Of a DNA stretch of 24,808 bases, positions 1 through 6,267 are shown piece after piece. This stretch comes from a virus: IMG/VR virus record IMGVR_UViG_3300027704_003277, positions 1 to 24,808 of that record, one strand, 5' to 3'. The notes beneath the pieces were generated by a model. The model did no database searches and was not told the origin of the DNA. It saw only the letters and a program-made list of their open reading frames with translations. The translations under genes were made by a program, and so were the position numbers. Numbering within the stretch: the stretch's first letter is position 1; the number at the start of each line of letters is the position of its first letter.

Positions 1-5
1 AAAAT

Positions 6-13
6 AATAAATA
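6..13 (+). promoter_or_regulatory. T4-like late-promoter motif (candidate)
   Basis: Bases 6-13 read AATAAATA, which fits the NATAAATA late-promoter element of T4-like phages. It lies about 30 bases ahead of the first CDS at 43, a sensible distance for a short leader. The tract is AT-rich and a chance match is possible, so this is tentative. Confidence 0.35.
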
Positions 14-20
14 AATTCCG

Positions 21-42
21 GAATCGCAGAATTCCGCGATTC
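21..42 (+). repeat. Inverted repeat (hairpin) abutting the first start codon
   Basis: GAATCGC at 21-27 is perfectly complementary to GCGATTC at 36-42, giving a 7-bp stem with an 8-base loop that ends directly before the ATG at 43. AATTCCG also occurs twice as a direct repeat (14-20 and 30-36). No Shine-Dalgarno sequence is visible here. The hairpin could influence initiation at 43, or the true start could be the ATG at 85 or 88. Confidence 0.4.
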
Positions 43-1113
43 ATGAGCGTTGACCGGAACACGGATATATGCGATACTTATATAATGATGAGAGCAAAAG
101 CAAATACGCATATGGAACATTTCGAAGATTTGCTCTTCGAGAATTCCGATCTCCTCGTCCGTGTCATGCACGGTGAGGTTGAATTCACCCGGAAATGGGA
201 TGGTGCGCCATCGATTTTCTTTGGAGTTGACACCGACGGAGCATGGATTGCTCGGAAAGGTCTGTTCAACATAGATGCTAAGAAGTATTACAAGCGTTCC
301 GATTTCGATGATGATCCCAAATTCCCCGAGGATTTGAAGACACCTCTGTGGAACACACTCGTGTATCTCGGAAATGCATATGCAGGACCTGAGGCAGATG
401 ATGTGTTCATGCAGGGTGATCTGATGTTCACAGATGGAACAGATCAAGGTCATTTCCATCCTAACACGATTCAGTACTTCTCATTCAAGATTCCTGAGAA
501 GGCTCGGGTTGGTATCGTTTGGCATACAGCGTATTTCAAGGGTAAAATCAAGTATGGTGCTCAGATCAAGGAGCATTTTAAGATCACTAATGAGCTTTGG
601 ATGATCAATGCTCATGATGAGATCGAAGATTTTATTCCTAATGGGATTGGTCTGGTTCCCACCGTGGGAAATTATGCTCATCTGTCTGACAAGACAAAGT
701 ACATGTTCAAGATGTATCAGAATGCTGTGGTTAAAGGCAATGCTGATAATCTGTTGGATTTCCTCTTTGATTATATGGCCAAGTCTGTCGATTCTGTCAA
801 GAGGGATGAGACGAAGACTCGTAAGATCTTCGAGTACAAGATCATATTTAAGGAGCTTGCTGCTAATCCTAATCTCGTTTCTGATTATGCTAAGATGCAG
901 GATTACAAGATGTTCTTGCTCAAGCAATTCAATGATCTGGATACTGATTATGTTCCTCAGTTGGTCACGGACTTCGGAAGCAACTCCACTGAAACAGATC
1001 ACGAAGGCTATGCAGTCTTTGATAAACATGGTAATGCTGCTAAGATCGTTGATCGTGAGAAGTTTTCAGCAGCCAACTTCTCTGATAAATATGTGAAAGG
1101 ATGGTCTAAGTAA
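43..1113 (+). CDS. DUF6267-like phage protein with ligase/nucleotidyltransferase-like motifs
   Basis: The 356-residue protein resembles DUF6267 proteins of marine T4-like phages, recognised from the NTHMxHxEDL start (residues 21-30) and the KWDGAP block. Seen: K51-W-D-G54, which fits ligase motif I (KxDG, the nucleotidyl-lysine site); RKG at 71-73; QGDLMF at 124-129 (motif III-like); GIVW at 157-160; EGYAVF at 321-326; and K334-I-V-D337. The last two fit motifs IV and V of nucleic acid ligases. From this I infer a covalent nucleotidyltransferase fold; the reaction and substrate are unknown. The start is uncertain, because ATGs at 85 and 88 would still keep the conserved region and no ribosome-binding site is clear. 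Composition is odd: bases 181-240 are about 52% G+C by hand count, and 8 of 10 Arg codons are CGN, unlike the genes after 5 kb. Confidence 0.75.
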   Translation: MSVDRNTDICDTYIMMRAKANTHMEHFEDLLFENSDLLVRVMHGEVEFTRKWDGAPSIFFGVDTDGAWIARKGLFNIDAKKYYKRSDFDDDPKFPEDLKTPLWNTLVYLGNAYAGPEADDVFMQGDLMFTDGTDQGHFHPNTIQYFSFKIPEKARVGIVWHTAYFKGKIKYGAQIKEHFKITNELWMINAHDEIEDFIPNGIGLVPTVGNYAHLSDKTKYMFKMYQNAVVKGNADNLLDFLFDYMAKSVDSVKRDETKTRKIFEYKIIFKELAANPNLVSDYAKMQDYKMFLLKQFNDLDTDYVPQLVTDFGSNSTETDHEGYAVFDKHGNAAKIVDREKFSAANFSDKYVKGWSK

Positions 1114-1126
1114 TTATAATTACTTA
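1107..1126 (+). repeat. Perfect 20-bp palindrome over the stop codon
   Basis: Bases 1107-1126 form a perfect self-complementary sequence that includes the TAA stop of the preceding gene and ends 17 bases before the sufB start. It is all A/T except for one C and one G. There is no following T-run, so it is not a standard intrinsic terminator. It could be a weak mRNA hairpin, a protein-binding dyad or chance. Confidence 0.45.
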
Positions 1127-1143
1127 ACTCAGAAGGGTCGAAT

Positions 1144-2610
1144 GTGGTAAATCAATTAATATCTGCTGACACTGTAAAAACAGTCGACGATATTCAAAAC
1201 GTCTACAAATATGGTTTCCATACTGAGATTGAATCTGAGTATGCTCCTAAGGGACTAAATGAAGAAATTGTTCGATTTATATCAGCAAAAAAGGATGAGC
1301 CAAAATGGTTGCTAGATTGGCGGTTGAAAGCATTTGAACTTTGGCTGAATTCTGAAGCAGAGGAACCTCAATGGGCAAATATTAATTTTAAACCAATTGA
1401 TTTTCAAGATGCATATTACTATGCTGCACCTAAGGATAGTGAAAATATTAAAAGCCTTGATGATGTTGATCCGGAGCTGCTCAAGACTTATGAGAAACTC
1501 GGAATTCCATTAAAGGAACAAGAGTTTCTTGCTGGTGTTGCTGTTGATGCTGTGTTTGATAGCGTGTCAGTAGCAACGACGTTCAAGAGCCAGCTAGGAG
1601 AATTAGGAATAATCTTTTGCCCAATATCAGAAGCAGTGAAAACTCACCCTGAATTAGTGCGAAAATATCTTGGAAGTGTCGTCCCAGCAGGTGATAATTT
1701 TTATGCCACTCTTAATTCAGCTGTATTCAGCGATGGATCTTTCGTATATATTCCAAAGGGTGTTCGATGCCCAATGGAGCTGTCAACATATTTTCGAATT
1801 AATGCTGCAGAAACAGGTCAGTTTGAGCGTACGCTAATCATCGCAGATACTGACTCTCATGTAAGTTATCTCGAGGGATGTACAGCACCAATGAGAAGTG
1901 AGCATCAACTTCATGCTGCTATCGTCGAGCTTGTTGCGTTAGATAATGCAGAAATCAAATATTCAACTGTACAGAATTGGTATCCAGGCAACAAAGAAGG
2001 TGTCGGTGGTATCTATAATTTTGTAACAAAACGTGGTGCATGTCGTGGTTCGAATTCAAAAATTTCTTGGACACAGGTTGAGACTGGCTCAGCAATTACC
2101 TGGAAATACCCGAGTGTGATTTTGCAAGGAGATCATTCGACAGGTGAATTTTATTCAGTGGCGATAACAAACAATCATCAACAGGCCGACACTGGAACGA
2201 AGATGATCCACATAGGTCGCAATACCTCGAGCACAATAATTTCTAAGGGTATATCGGCTGGACATGGACAACAAACGTATCGTGGATTGGTTAGAGTATT
2301 AGGGAAAGCGGACAACTCACGGAATCACACTCAATGTGATTCCCTTTTAATTGGAGACGAATGCGCAGGGCACACAGTACCATATATTGAGGTGAAGAAC
2401 CGAACTGCTACAATTGAACATGAAGCTACTACGTCAAAAATTAGTGATGAACAATTGTTTTATTGTCGTCAACGTGGGCTGACCAGCGAAGATGCAGTCT
2501 CGCTAATTGTTAATGGATTTTGCAAGGAGATATTGCAGAAGCTTCCAATGGAATTTGCTGTTGAAGCACAGAAGCTACTCGGTATCAGTTTAGAAGGAGC
2601 AGTCGGCTAA
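1144..2610 (+). CDS. sufB: Fe-S cluster assembly scaffold protein SufB
   Basis: Full-length SufB (488 residues; E. coli SufB is 495). In the cytosolic SUF pathway, SufB with SufC and SufD receives persulfide sulfur and builds Fe-S clusters for transfer to apoproteins. Seen: the [14 protein letters not shown]-terminal block (52-64); LEGCTAP with C246, matching E. coli C254; STVQNW (274-279); [17 protein letters not shown] (308-324); TQCDS with C398, matching the catalytic C405; HEATTS (426-431); and the family C-terminus [14 protein letters not shown]. All key residues are present, so it should be functional. The start is GTG 1144 with AGAAGG at 1131-1136; the ATG at 1142 is out of frame and stops after two codons. 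No sufC, sufD, sufS or sufE is in the window, so it would depend on host partners. Arg codons are 14 CGN and 2 AGA. By eye the N-terminus looks proteobacterial. Confidence 0.97.
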   Translation: MVNQLISADTVKTVDDIQNVYKYGFHTEIESEYAPKGLNEEIVRFISAKKDEPKWLLDWRLKAFELWLNSEAEEPQWANINFKPIDFQDAYYYAAPKDSENIKSLDDVDPELLKTYEKLGIPLKEQEFLAGVAVDAVFDSVSVATTFKSQLGELGIIFCPISEAVKTHPELVRKYLGSVVPAGDNFYATLNSAVFSDGSFVYIPKGVRCPMELSTYFRINAAETGQFERTLIIADTDSHVSYLEGCTAPMRSEHQLHAAIVELVALDNAEIKYSTVQNWYPGNKEGVGGIYNFVTKRGACRGSNSKISWTQVETGSAITWKYPSVILQGDHSTGEFYSVAITNNHQQADTGTKMIHIGRNTSSTIISKGISAGHGQQTYRGLVRVLGKADNSRNHTQCDSLLIGDECAGHTVPYIEVKNRTATIEHEATTSKISDEQLFYCRQRGLTSEDAVSLIVNGFCKEILQKLPMEFAVEAQKLLGISLEGAVG

Positions 2611-2612
2611 TA

Positions 2613-2864
2613 ATGAAAGATAATGGTTATACTTACTTTGTTCGGTTGATCAAAGAAAAGAGTGATGTGCGGGCACGTGATAATTTGTTCCGGCAGTTCA
2701 ATAGTGCACGCCAAGCAGAAGATTGGATATTAGATAATGATGTGCAAGGTGATATTTTGACTTGCGCAGTGGTTGCAACGGATAGATGGCCGGCAGCATT
2801 CGGGTATACCAATACGACGTGGGAAAAATATGATCGGTGGGCTGGAATAACAAATGAAAATTAA
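2613..2864 (+). CDS. Small hypothetical protein
   Basis: An 83-residue protein I do not recognise. It starts two bases after the sufB stop and runs 11 bases into the next gene, so it is part of a translationally coupled string. The N-terminal half is charged (KEKSDVRARDNLFRQF, residues 14-29), followed by a predicted helix with acidic residues and an aromatic C-terminal part (RWPAAFGYTNTTWEKYDRW). There is no signal peptide, membrane segment or cysteine motif (one Cys). A GGAG lies at about 2597-2600, some 12 bases upstream, which is rather far, so termination-reinitiation from sufB is likely. Function unknown. Confidence 0.7.
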   Translation: MKDNGYTYFVRLIKEKSDVRARDNLFRQFNSARQAEDWILDNDVQGDILTCAVVATDRWPAAFGYTNTTWEKYDRWAGITNEN

Positions 2865-3624
2865 CTTTATTAGCGATCTGCATCTAGAATTTGGTCCGTT
2901 GAATAGCTTCGATGGGACGCTAGTGGATGGGGATATTCTCGTTTTGGCGGGTGATATTGATGTTAAAGGTCGGGTTGATTGGATTAATAGTATGGCAGCT
3001 AAGTATAATCATGTGATATATGTTCTTGGTAATCACGAATTTTATCGTGGCGCAATGGACAGCATCTATAAGAAAACAAGGGAAACCCTTGTTGATAATG
3101 TTCATCTGCTGGAGAATGAGAGCATAACAATCAAAGCACCATCTGTAACATCTACAATGTATGATGATGTTACTTTTCATGGAGCAACGCTATGGTCGGA
3201 TTTTCTCAATGGCGATCCGATATCATATTTGCAATGTGAGCGGGCAATGAACGATTATCGTTTAATTCGAGCTGGTGATGGCACCCATAGATTTAAGCCA
3301 CAAATTGCCCATAGCTTGCACAACATTTCGAAAGTGTTTTTGCAAGAGAATGTAAAGGAGGGTGATATCGTTGTTACGCACATGGCACCTTCCTTTCTTA
3401 GTGTTCATGAAAAATATAAGCATGATATGTATATTAATGGAGCATATGCATCTGATCTATCTGAGCTAATTCTTGATACGAAGCCCAAGCTTTGGTTTCA
3501 TGGACATATGCATGACTCATATGACTATAATGTTGGCGATACTCGTATTTTATGTAATCCTCGAGGATACATAGGGGAAGAGTTGAATTCTGAATTCGAT
3601 CTTAACGCTGTAACATATGTGTAG
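2854..3624 (+). CDS. Calcineurin-like metallophosphoesterase
   Basis: 256 residues with the full set of metallophosphoesterase motifs: SDLH (7-10; D8, H10), GDID (33-36; D34), GNHE (59-62; N60, H61), THMAPS (175-180; H176) and HGHMH (216-220). These residues bind the two metal ions that activate water for phosphoester hydrolysis. The family includes protein phosphatases, cyclic-nucleotide and other phosphodiesterases, and nucleases; the sequence does not say which. Length and motif spacing are typical of a single-domain cytosolic enzyme. The ATG at 2854 lies inside the end of the previous gene (11-base overlap). Arg codons are still mostly CGN (7 of 9). A perfect 8-bp stem with a 3-base loop lies inside the gene at 3075-3093. 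Confidence 0.9.
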   Translation: MKINFISDLHLEFGPLNSFDGTLVDGDILVLAGDIDVKGRVDWINSMAAKYNHVIYVLGNHEFYRGAMDSIYKKTRETLVDNVHLLENESITIKAPSVTSTMYDDVTFHGATLWSDFLNGDPISYLQCERAMNDYRLIRAGDGTHRFKPQIAHSLHNISKVFLQENVKEGDIVVTHMAPSFLSVHEKYKHDMYINGAYASDLSELILDTKPKLWFHGHMHDSYDYNVGDTRILCNPRGYIGEELNSEFDLNAVTYV

Positions 3625-3638
3625 AGGAAGAAAATGAA

Positions 3639-3863
3639 ATGAGCATCTATAACGAATGTGTGCCCAGCAAAAAGAAGCCAGCGCCATTTAAGACTGTAAC
3701 CATAGAATACTTTGAAGAGTTTGACAAAGATACTACAAAGGTATCGCCGAAGTGGCAAGGGCCAGGGGTGCGCCGAATACGAATTGTTACAACGACTCGT
3801 AGATATGATTTGGGGCCTGGCAAACCCATTCCTGTTGCTTCTGTAACTTATGAATATCTATAG
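3639..3863 (+). CDS. Small basic hypothetical protein
   Basis: 74 residues, not recognised. It is rich in Lys/Arg and Thr, with a likely beta-strand pattern (FKTVTIEYFEEF, then VRRIRIVTTTRRYDLG and a short VASVTYEYL end). It has one cysteine and no signal peptide or membrane segment. The start ATG 3639 is preceded by GAGGAA (about 3624-3629). An out-of-frame ATG at 3633 gives a two-codon ORF only. It sits between the metallophosphoesterase and the coiled-coil protein, ten bases before the start of the latter. Function unknown. Confidence 0.65.
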   Translation: MSIYNECVPSKKKPAPFKTVTIEYFEEFDKDTTKVSPKWQGPGVRRIRIVTTTRRYDLGPGKPIPVASVTYEYL

Positions 3864-3867
3864 GGGG
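3862..3867 (+). promoter_or_regulatory. Strong ribosome-binding site deciding the start at 3874
   Basis: AGGGGG at 3862-3867 lies six bases before ATG 3874. The in-frame ATG at 3850 has no such site and would overlap the previous gene, so the shorter form is preferred. Confidence 0.65.
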
Positions 3868-3873
3868 ATAATA

Positions 3874-4113
3874 ATGCCAAACAGACTATTATGTACTGTT
3901 TTTGATGAAATGCGAGAGTGTGTTAAGACTTTAAACTTCTCTTATTTGTTAGGATTAATTGAAGAATCGCAATCTCTCGGGAATCGAATGGAATCACAGT
4001 TATACGATATAAAGGATTATAAAATTCTTCGCGAGGACATAGGGGTCTTGAAAACGAAGAAAAAGAAGTTAGAAAAAGAAATAGCCGAATTAGAAGCACA
4101 AAAGCCGGATTAG
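3874..4113 (+). CDS. Small coiled-coil phage-type protein, end embedded in tRNA-Thr
   Basis: 79 residues from ATG 3874 (an upstream in-frame ATG at 3850 lacks a ribosome-binding site). The N-terminal half is a likely helical domain (NRLLCTVFDEMRECVKTLNF, then LLGLIEESQSLGNRMESQLYD). The C-terminal third is a strongly charged helix (LKTKKKKLEKEIAELEAQK, residues 59-77) that should form a coiled coil. Small proteins of this pattern (DEMRxC, GLIEE, NRMES) occur in marine T4-like phages as I recall; no function is known to me. The last 10 bases of the gene are also the first 10 bases of tRNA-Thr, and its TAG stop is tRNA positions 8-10. Confidence 0.75.
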   Translation: MPNRLLCTVFDEMRECVKTLNFSYLLGLIEESQSLGNRMESQLYDIKDYKILREDIGVLKTKKKKLEKEIAELEAQKPD

Positions 4114-4177
4114 CTGAGTGGTTTAGCACCGCTTTTGTAAGGCGGCAACGGCAGTTCGATTCTGTCATCCGGCACCA
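4104..4177 (+). tRNA. tRNA-Thr (anticodon UGU)
   Basis: A full cloverleaf can be folded. The acceptor stem is GCCGGAT with ATCCGGC. The anticodon stem CCGCT/GGCGG closes loop TTTGTAA, giving anticodon TGT. The T-arm GGCAG/CTGTC closes TTCGATT. The 3' CCA is encoded (4175-4177). It reads ACA, a Thr codon favoured by AT-rich genes such as those downstream. Its first ten bases overlap the upstream CDS, so processing of this tRNA from a polycistronic transcript would cut that mRNA at its stop codon. Confidence 0.95.
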
Positions 4178-4198
4178 CATTTAATGGAGTAAAAATTT

Positions 4199-4375
4199 AT
4201 GGCAGCAACAAAAAGACACAATACCAAAACTACAGGAAATCAAAGCCAGGTCGATAGTGCAGGGAAAGGTTATAAGTTCAAACACAGAACATCAATTGGC
4301 CGCAGTGTGTTTTCTCGGCCTACTAATAAACACAAGAGGCGGTCTTGGAAGAAATATAGAGGACAGGGTAGATAA
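4199..4375 (+). CDS. Very basic 58-residue peptide
   Basis: A 58-codon ORF with a good ribosome-binding site (TGGAGT, 4185-4190). The product is extremely basic: many Lys, Arg and His residues, few acidic ones, and no cysteine. It starts MAATKRHNTKTTG and ends RRSWKKYRGQGR. Short basic proteins ending in a YRGQGR-like tail are familiar to me from T4-like marine phages, but no function is known to me; nucleic acid binding is a reasonable guess. It sits between tRNA-Thr and the exported protein, one base before the next ATG. This frame is preferred over the overlapping ORF that could begin at 4257, because that ORF has its own better start at 4377. Confidence 0.7.
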   Translation: MAATKRHNTKTTGNQSQVDSAGKGYKFKHRTSIGRSVFSRPTNKHKRRSWKKYRGQGR

Positions 4376-4376
4376 A

Positions 4377-4673
4377 ATGAAAGCCACTATGCTAATAATA
4401 ATTGCGAGTTTAGCTGGTCCACAAACAGCTGAATTCGATTCCATGGAGGCTTGTTTGAAACAAGCACCCATCATTGAACTGCAGCCGGCTATTAAAGAGG
4501 TAGCGTGCATCCCTTCTAATAATTCTAATAATGGGAGTTGGATTAATATTAATGATTATAATGATATGCTAGCCGGCTTTCTAAAAATGATTGATACTAT
4601 TAATGAGCGTCAAGAGACGTGGGGGGAGCCTCGTTTGAATCGATATGGCCATTGGGAACCTTATAGTGAGTGA
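4377..4673 (+). CDS. Small exported protein with two cysteines
   Basis: 98 residues from ATG 4377, one base after the previous stop. The frame is open upstream to 4257, but that part overlaps the basic peptide gene. The start KATMLIIIASLAGPQTAEF looks like a signal peptide (K2, hydrophobic core, likely cleavage after the TAE region). After it comes a short domain with two Cys (about C28 and C45, the latter in EVACIPS), which could form a disulfide in the periplasm. The middle is Asn/Ser-rich (SNNSNN) and the C-terminus is polar. Small secreted proteins with a Cys...VxCIP pattern occur in marine phages. Function unknown. Confidence 0.65.
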   Translation: MKATMLIIIASLAGPQTAEFDSMEACLKQAPIIELQPAIKEVACIPSNNSNNGSWININDYNDMLAGFLKMIDTINERQETWGEPRLNRYGHWEPYSE

Positions 4674-5061
4674 GTGGGTTGATCTAGATCCGGATCTGAT
4701 AACCTCAGACGTCTGCACAGATTGTGGGCGGTGTTGCAAAACATCATGGATTCAAGACAGACGTAGCAGCAATGGTTCGGACAGACTTCCGTATCTCCAA
4801 GCTATGTTTGGTAGAAGCCCTAGGACGTTTGTTGAACAAAGGGGTGAAAAGGTTGCATGTGTCAATTGGTGTTCTCAGTTGATGCCGGATTTGAAGTGTA
4901 AAATATATGAGAACAGACCTCAGATGTGCGTAGACTTCAATTGCTTTAAGGAAGCAAATGGACAAAAGCGATTACCAGAGGCTTGGGATCATGTCAAAAA
5001 ATTAGTGGAGAGGGTGCATGGCATTGATCTTGATCAGCGGTGGAACAAAGAGGAAGCGTGA
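4645..5061 (+). CDS. YkgJ-like CxxCxxCC metal-binding protein
   Basis: 138 residues with the CxxCxxCC motif (C24, C27, C30, C31) and further cysteines C72, C76, C85, C95 and C100, including the block CKIYENRPQMC (85-95). This is the pattern of the YkgJ / UPF0153 family, described as putative zinc- or iron-chelating; some relatives are thought to bind Fe-S clusters. No enzyme activity is known for this group. The start is ambiguous: ATG 4645 overlaps the previous gene by 29 bases, while GTG 4666 has GGGA at 4654-4657, overlaps by 8 bases and keeps all the cysteines. The gene overlaps the next one by 44 bases. It could help with iron or zinc handling beside the Fe-S-dependent enzymes further on, but that is only inference. 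Confidence 0.85.
   Translation: MAIGNLIVSEWVDLDPDLITSDVCTDCGRCCKTSWIQDRRSSNGSDRLPYLQAMFGRSPRTFVEQRGEKVACVNWCSQLMPDLKCKIYENRPQMCVDFNCFKEANGQKRLPEAWDHVKKLVERVHGIDLDQRWNKEEA
5007..5014 (+). promoter_or_regulatory. Ribosome-binding site supporting the overlapping start at 5018
   Basis: GGAGAGGG at 5007-5014 sits just before ATG 5018. It supports initiation there although the start lies 44 bases inside the preceding gene. Confidence 0.6.
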
Positions 5062-5446
5062 ACGGGTATATGCTCTAGCTCAGTGGTCAGCGTATGAGCT
5101 CATGCATTGGAAGATGGCTGATAATGTCTGGTTGAATATCAATATTTGTAAACTTAATGTGTACGGGTATTGCATTTGGGAAGATGATAATGTTAAACCA
5201 CGTGAATTTAATATTGAAATAAATAATACTATAACAGGAGCTGATCTAGATACGACTGTGTTCCACGAGATGGTTCATGTTAAGCAATATGCTAAAGATG
5301 AGCTACGTGAAAGATTTCGGTTAGGATATAGGAAGAATTGGAAGCGTTCCAAGAAAAATTGGGGTGATGTTGAATATATAGATACACCTTGGGAAAGGGA
5401 AGCATACAGAATGCAAGAGGAATTGTATGAGCGGTGGATTGGATGA
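5018..5446 (+). CDS. Small HExxH putative zinc metallopeptidase
   Basis: 142 residues with H83-E-M-V-H87 in the context VFHEMVHVKQY, the usual zinc-binding/catalytic HExxH of metallopeptidases. E126 or E128 (in WEREAY) is a candidate third ligand. The domain is compact, has no signal peptide or membrane segment, and resembles small SprT-like or minimal HExxH proteins found in phages. The substrate is unknown. It starts at ATG 5018 behind a good ribosome-binding site and overlaps the YkgJ-like gene by 44 bases. It ends in an ATGA overlap with the next gene. Arg codons are mixed CGN and AGR, so this gene lies at the transition between the CGN-using and AGA-using parts of the window. Confidence 0.8.
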   Translation: MALILISGGTKRKRERVYALAQWSAYELMHWKMADNVWLNINICKLNVYGYCIWEDDNVKPREFNIEINNTITGADLDTTVFHEMVHVKQYAKDELRERFRLGYRKNWKRSKKNWGDVEYIDTPWEREAYRMQEELYERWIG

Positions 5447-6084
5447 GCAGTCGAGATCTATTTACGCATTTCAAGAATAGAACTAGCGTATTGAAAAAAG
5501 CTCAGGAATTCGTCAGGGATGTGAAAGACTGGGAGCCAACCTCTAAATATTCTTTCCATCACGTACCCTTCCCTATGGATTTGGTGAATGAAGATCCTAG
5601 GCTAAAATGGTTGTTCGAAACTTTTGGTGAGATTCAACCGTGGGTGTTGATGGTTCCGCCTAATGTGATGTTTGATTTTCATGTTGATCAATCAAAAGGT
5701 GCAGCTGTTAACTTTGCTGTGTTTCCTAGGGTAGGTGGAATAACATTATTTAAACACAGCAAATATAAAAAGAGATTTCAAGATATTGTGTATGGGTGTG
5801 AGTATGGACCAGAAGGCTCACTTACATTGCTAAATAATATGAAGCAGCACTCTGTAATTAATCATAGCAGCGAGCCATATTATACACTCACAATACCACT
5901 CAAGCTCAACAAACCAGACTTTATTGATATATTTAACGAGCTCGAATCACCTGAATATACATACAGGGAAGATTCTGGTTTGAAATTACCTTCAATAAAT
6001 CAGTTGACTCCACAGCACTTAGAGGTTATAATATATAATAAGTGCTTAAAAATGATGCTAGAAAAGGGATTTGAACTCCAGTGA
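5443..6084 (+). CDS. 2-oxoglutarate/Fe(II) oxygenase-like protein
   Basis: 213 residues from ATG 5443, which forms ATGA with the previous stop (an in-frame GTG at 5434 is less likely). Seen: a likely double-stranded beta-helix core with H80-V-D82 (FDFHVD) and a distal H136 (MKQHSVINH), giving the HxD...H iron triad expected of Fe(II)/2OG oxygenases or aspartyl/asparaginyl beta-hydroxylase-like proteins. The strand TLTIPLK follows. The usual Arg that holds 2-oxoglutarate after the distal His is not where I expect it; in its place is HSSEPYYTLTIP. The co-substrate could therefore differ, or the protein may be non-catalytic. The C-terminal 60 residues are an extra helical part. Confidence 0.65.
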   Translation: MSSRDLFTHFKNRTSVLKKAQEFVRDVKDWEPTSKYSFHHVPFPMDLVNEDPRLKWLFETFGEIQPWVLMVPPNVMFDFHVDQSKGAAVNFAVFPRVGGITLFKHSKYKKRFQDIVYGCEYGPEGSLTLLNNMKQHSVINHSSEPYYTLTIPLKLNKPDFIDIFNELESPEYTYREDSGLKLPSINQLTPQHLEVIIYNKCLKMMLEKGFELQ

Positions 6085-6254
6085 CAACACCGATGTGTCC
6101 CATTAATGGATGCACTCGTAAAATAATCATTGCGACTCCATCAGTCCTAGCCAGGCACGCAACGGTACATTGTGGAGGATGCCATGAAGCAATATTATGT
6201 GATATCGTTACTTGTGAACAATTTAAAATAGATAAACCTGATGATTTGGGATAA
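6081..6254 (+). CDS. Cys-rich 57-residue zinc-ribbon-like protein
   Basis: Short ORF starting with GTG 6081, in a GTGA overlap with the previous stop and with AAGGGA about 11 bases upstream; ATG 6093 is an alternative. Six cysteines are arranged as C6, C11, C31, C34, C40, C45, with HCGGCHE (30-36) resembling a zinc-ribbon knuckle. It should bind a metal, probably Zn. It ends 13 bases before the purS start. Function unknown. The position, coupling and cysteine pattern argue that it is a real gene despite its size. Confidence 0.6.
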   Translation: MTTPMCPINGCTRKIIIATPSVLARHATVHCGGCHEAILCDIVTCEQFKIDKPDDLG

Positions 6255-6257
6255 ATT

Positions 6258-6261
6258 GAGG
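6258..6261 (+). promoter_or_regulatory. Ribosome-binding site choosing the GTG start of purS
   Basis: GAGG at 6258-6261 is six bases before GTG 6268. The longer start at ATG 6241 has no ribosome-binding site and overlaps the upstream gene. Confidence 0.65.
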
Positions 6262-6267
6262 TACGAC

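Noticed and set aside
481-1029. 182-residue antisense open frame
   Set aside because: Antisense shadow of the same gene; no ribosome-binding site, no recognisable domain and all supported genes are on the + strand.
608-1096. 162-residue open frame on the + strand inside the first gene
   Set aside because: Composition rich in Ser, Leu, Ile, Met and Arg with no motif; it is the shifted-frame shadow of a gene that has clear conserved blocks.
3923-4180. Antisense open frame across the coiled-coil gene and tRNA-Thr
   Set aside because: It runs through a well-formed tRNA gene on the other strand and has no motif.
4257-4376. N-terminal extension of the small exported protein
   Set aside because: It overlaps the basic 58-residue gene, lacks a ribosome-binding site and would bury the signal peptide that starts at 4377.
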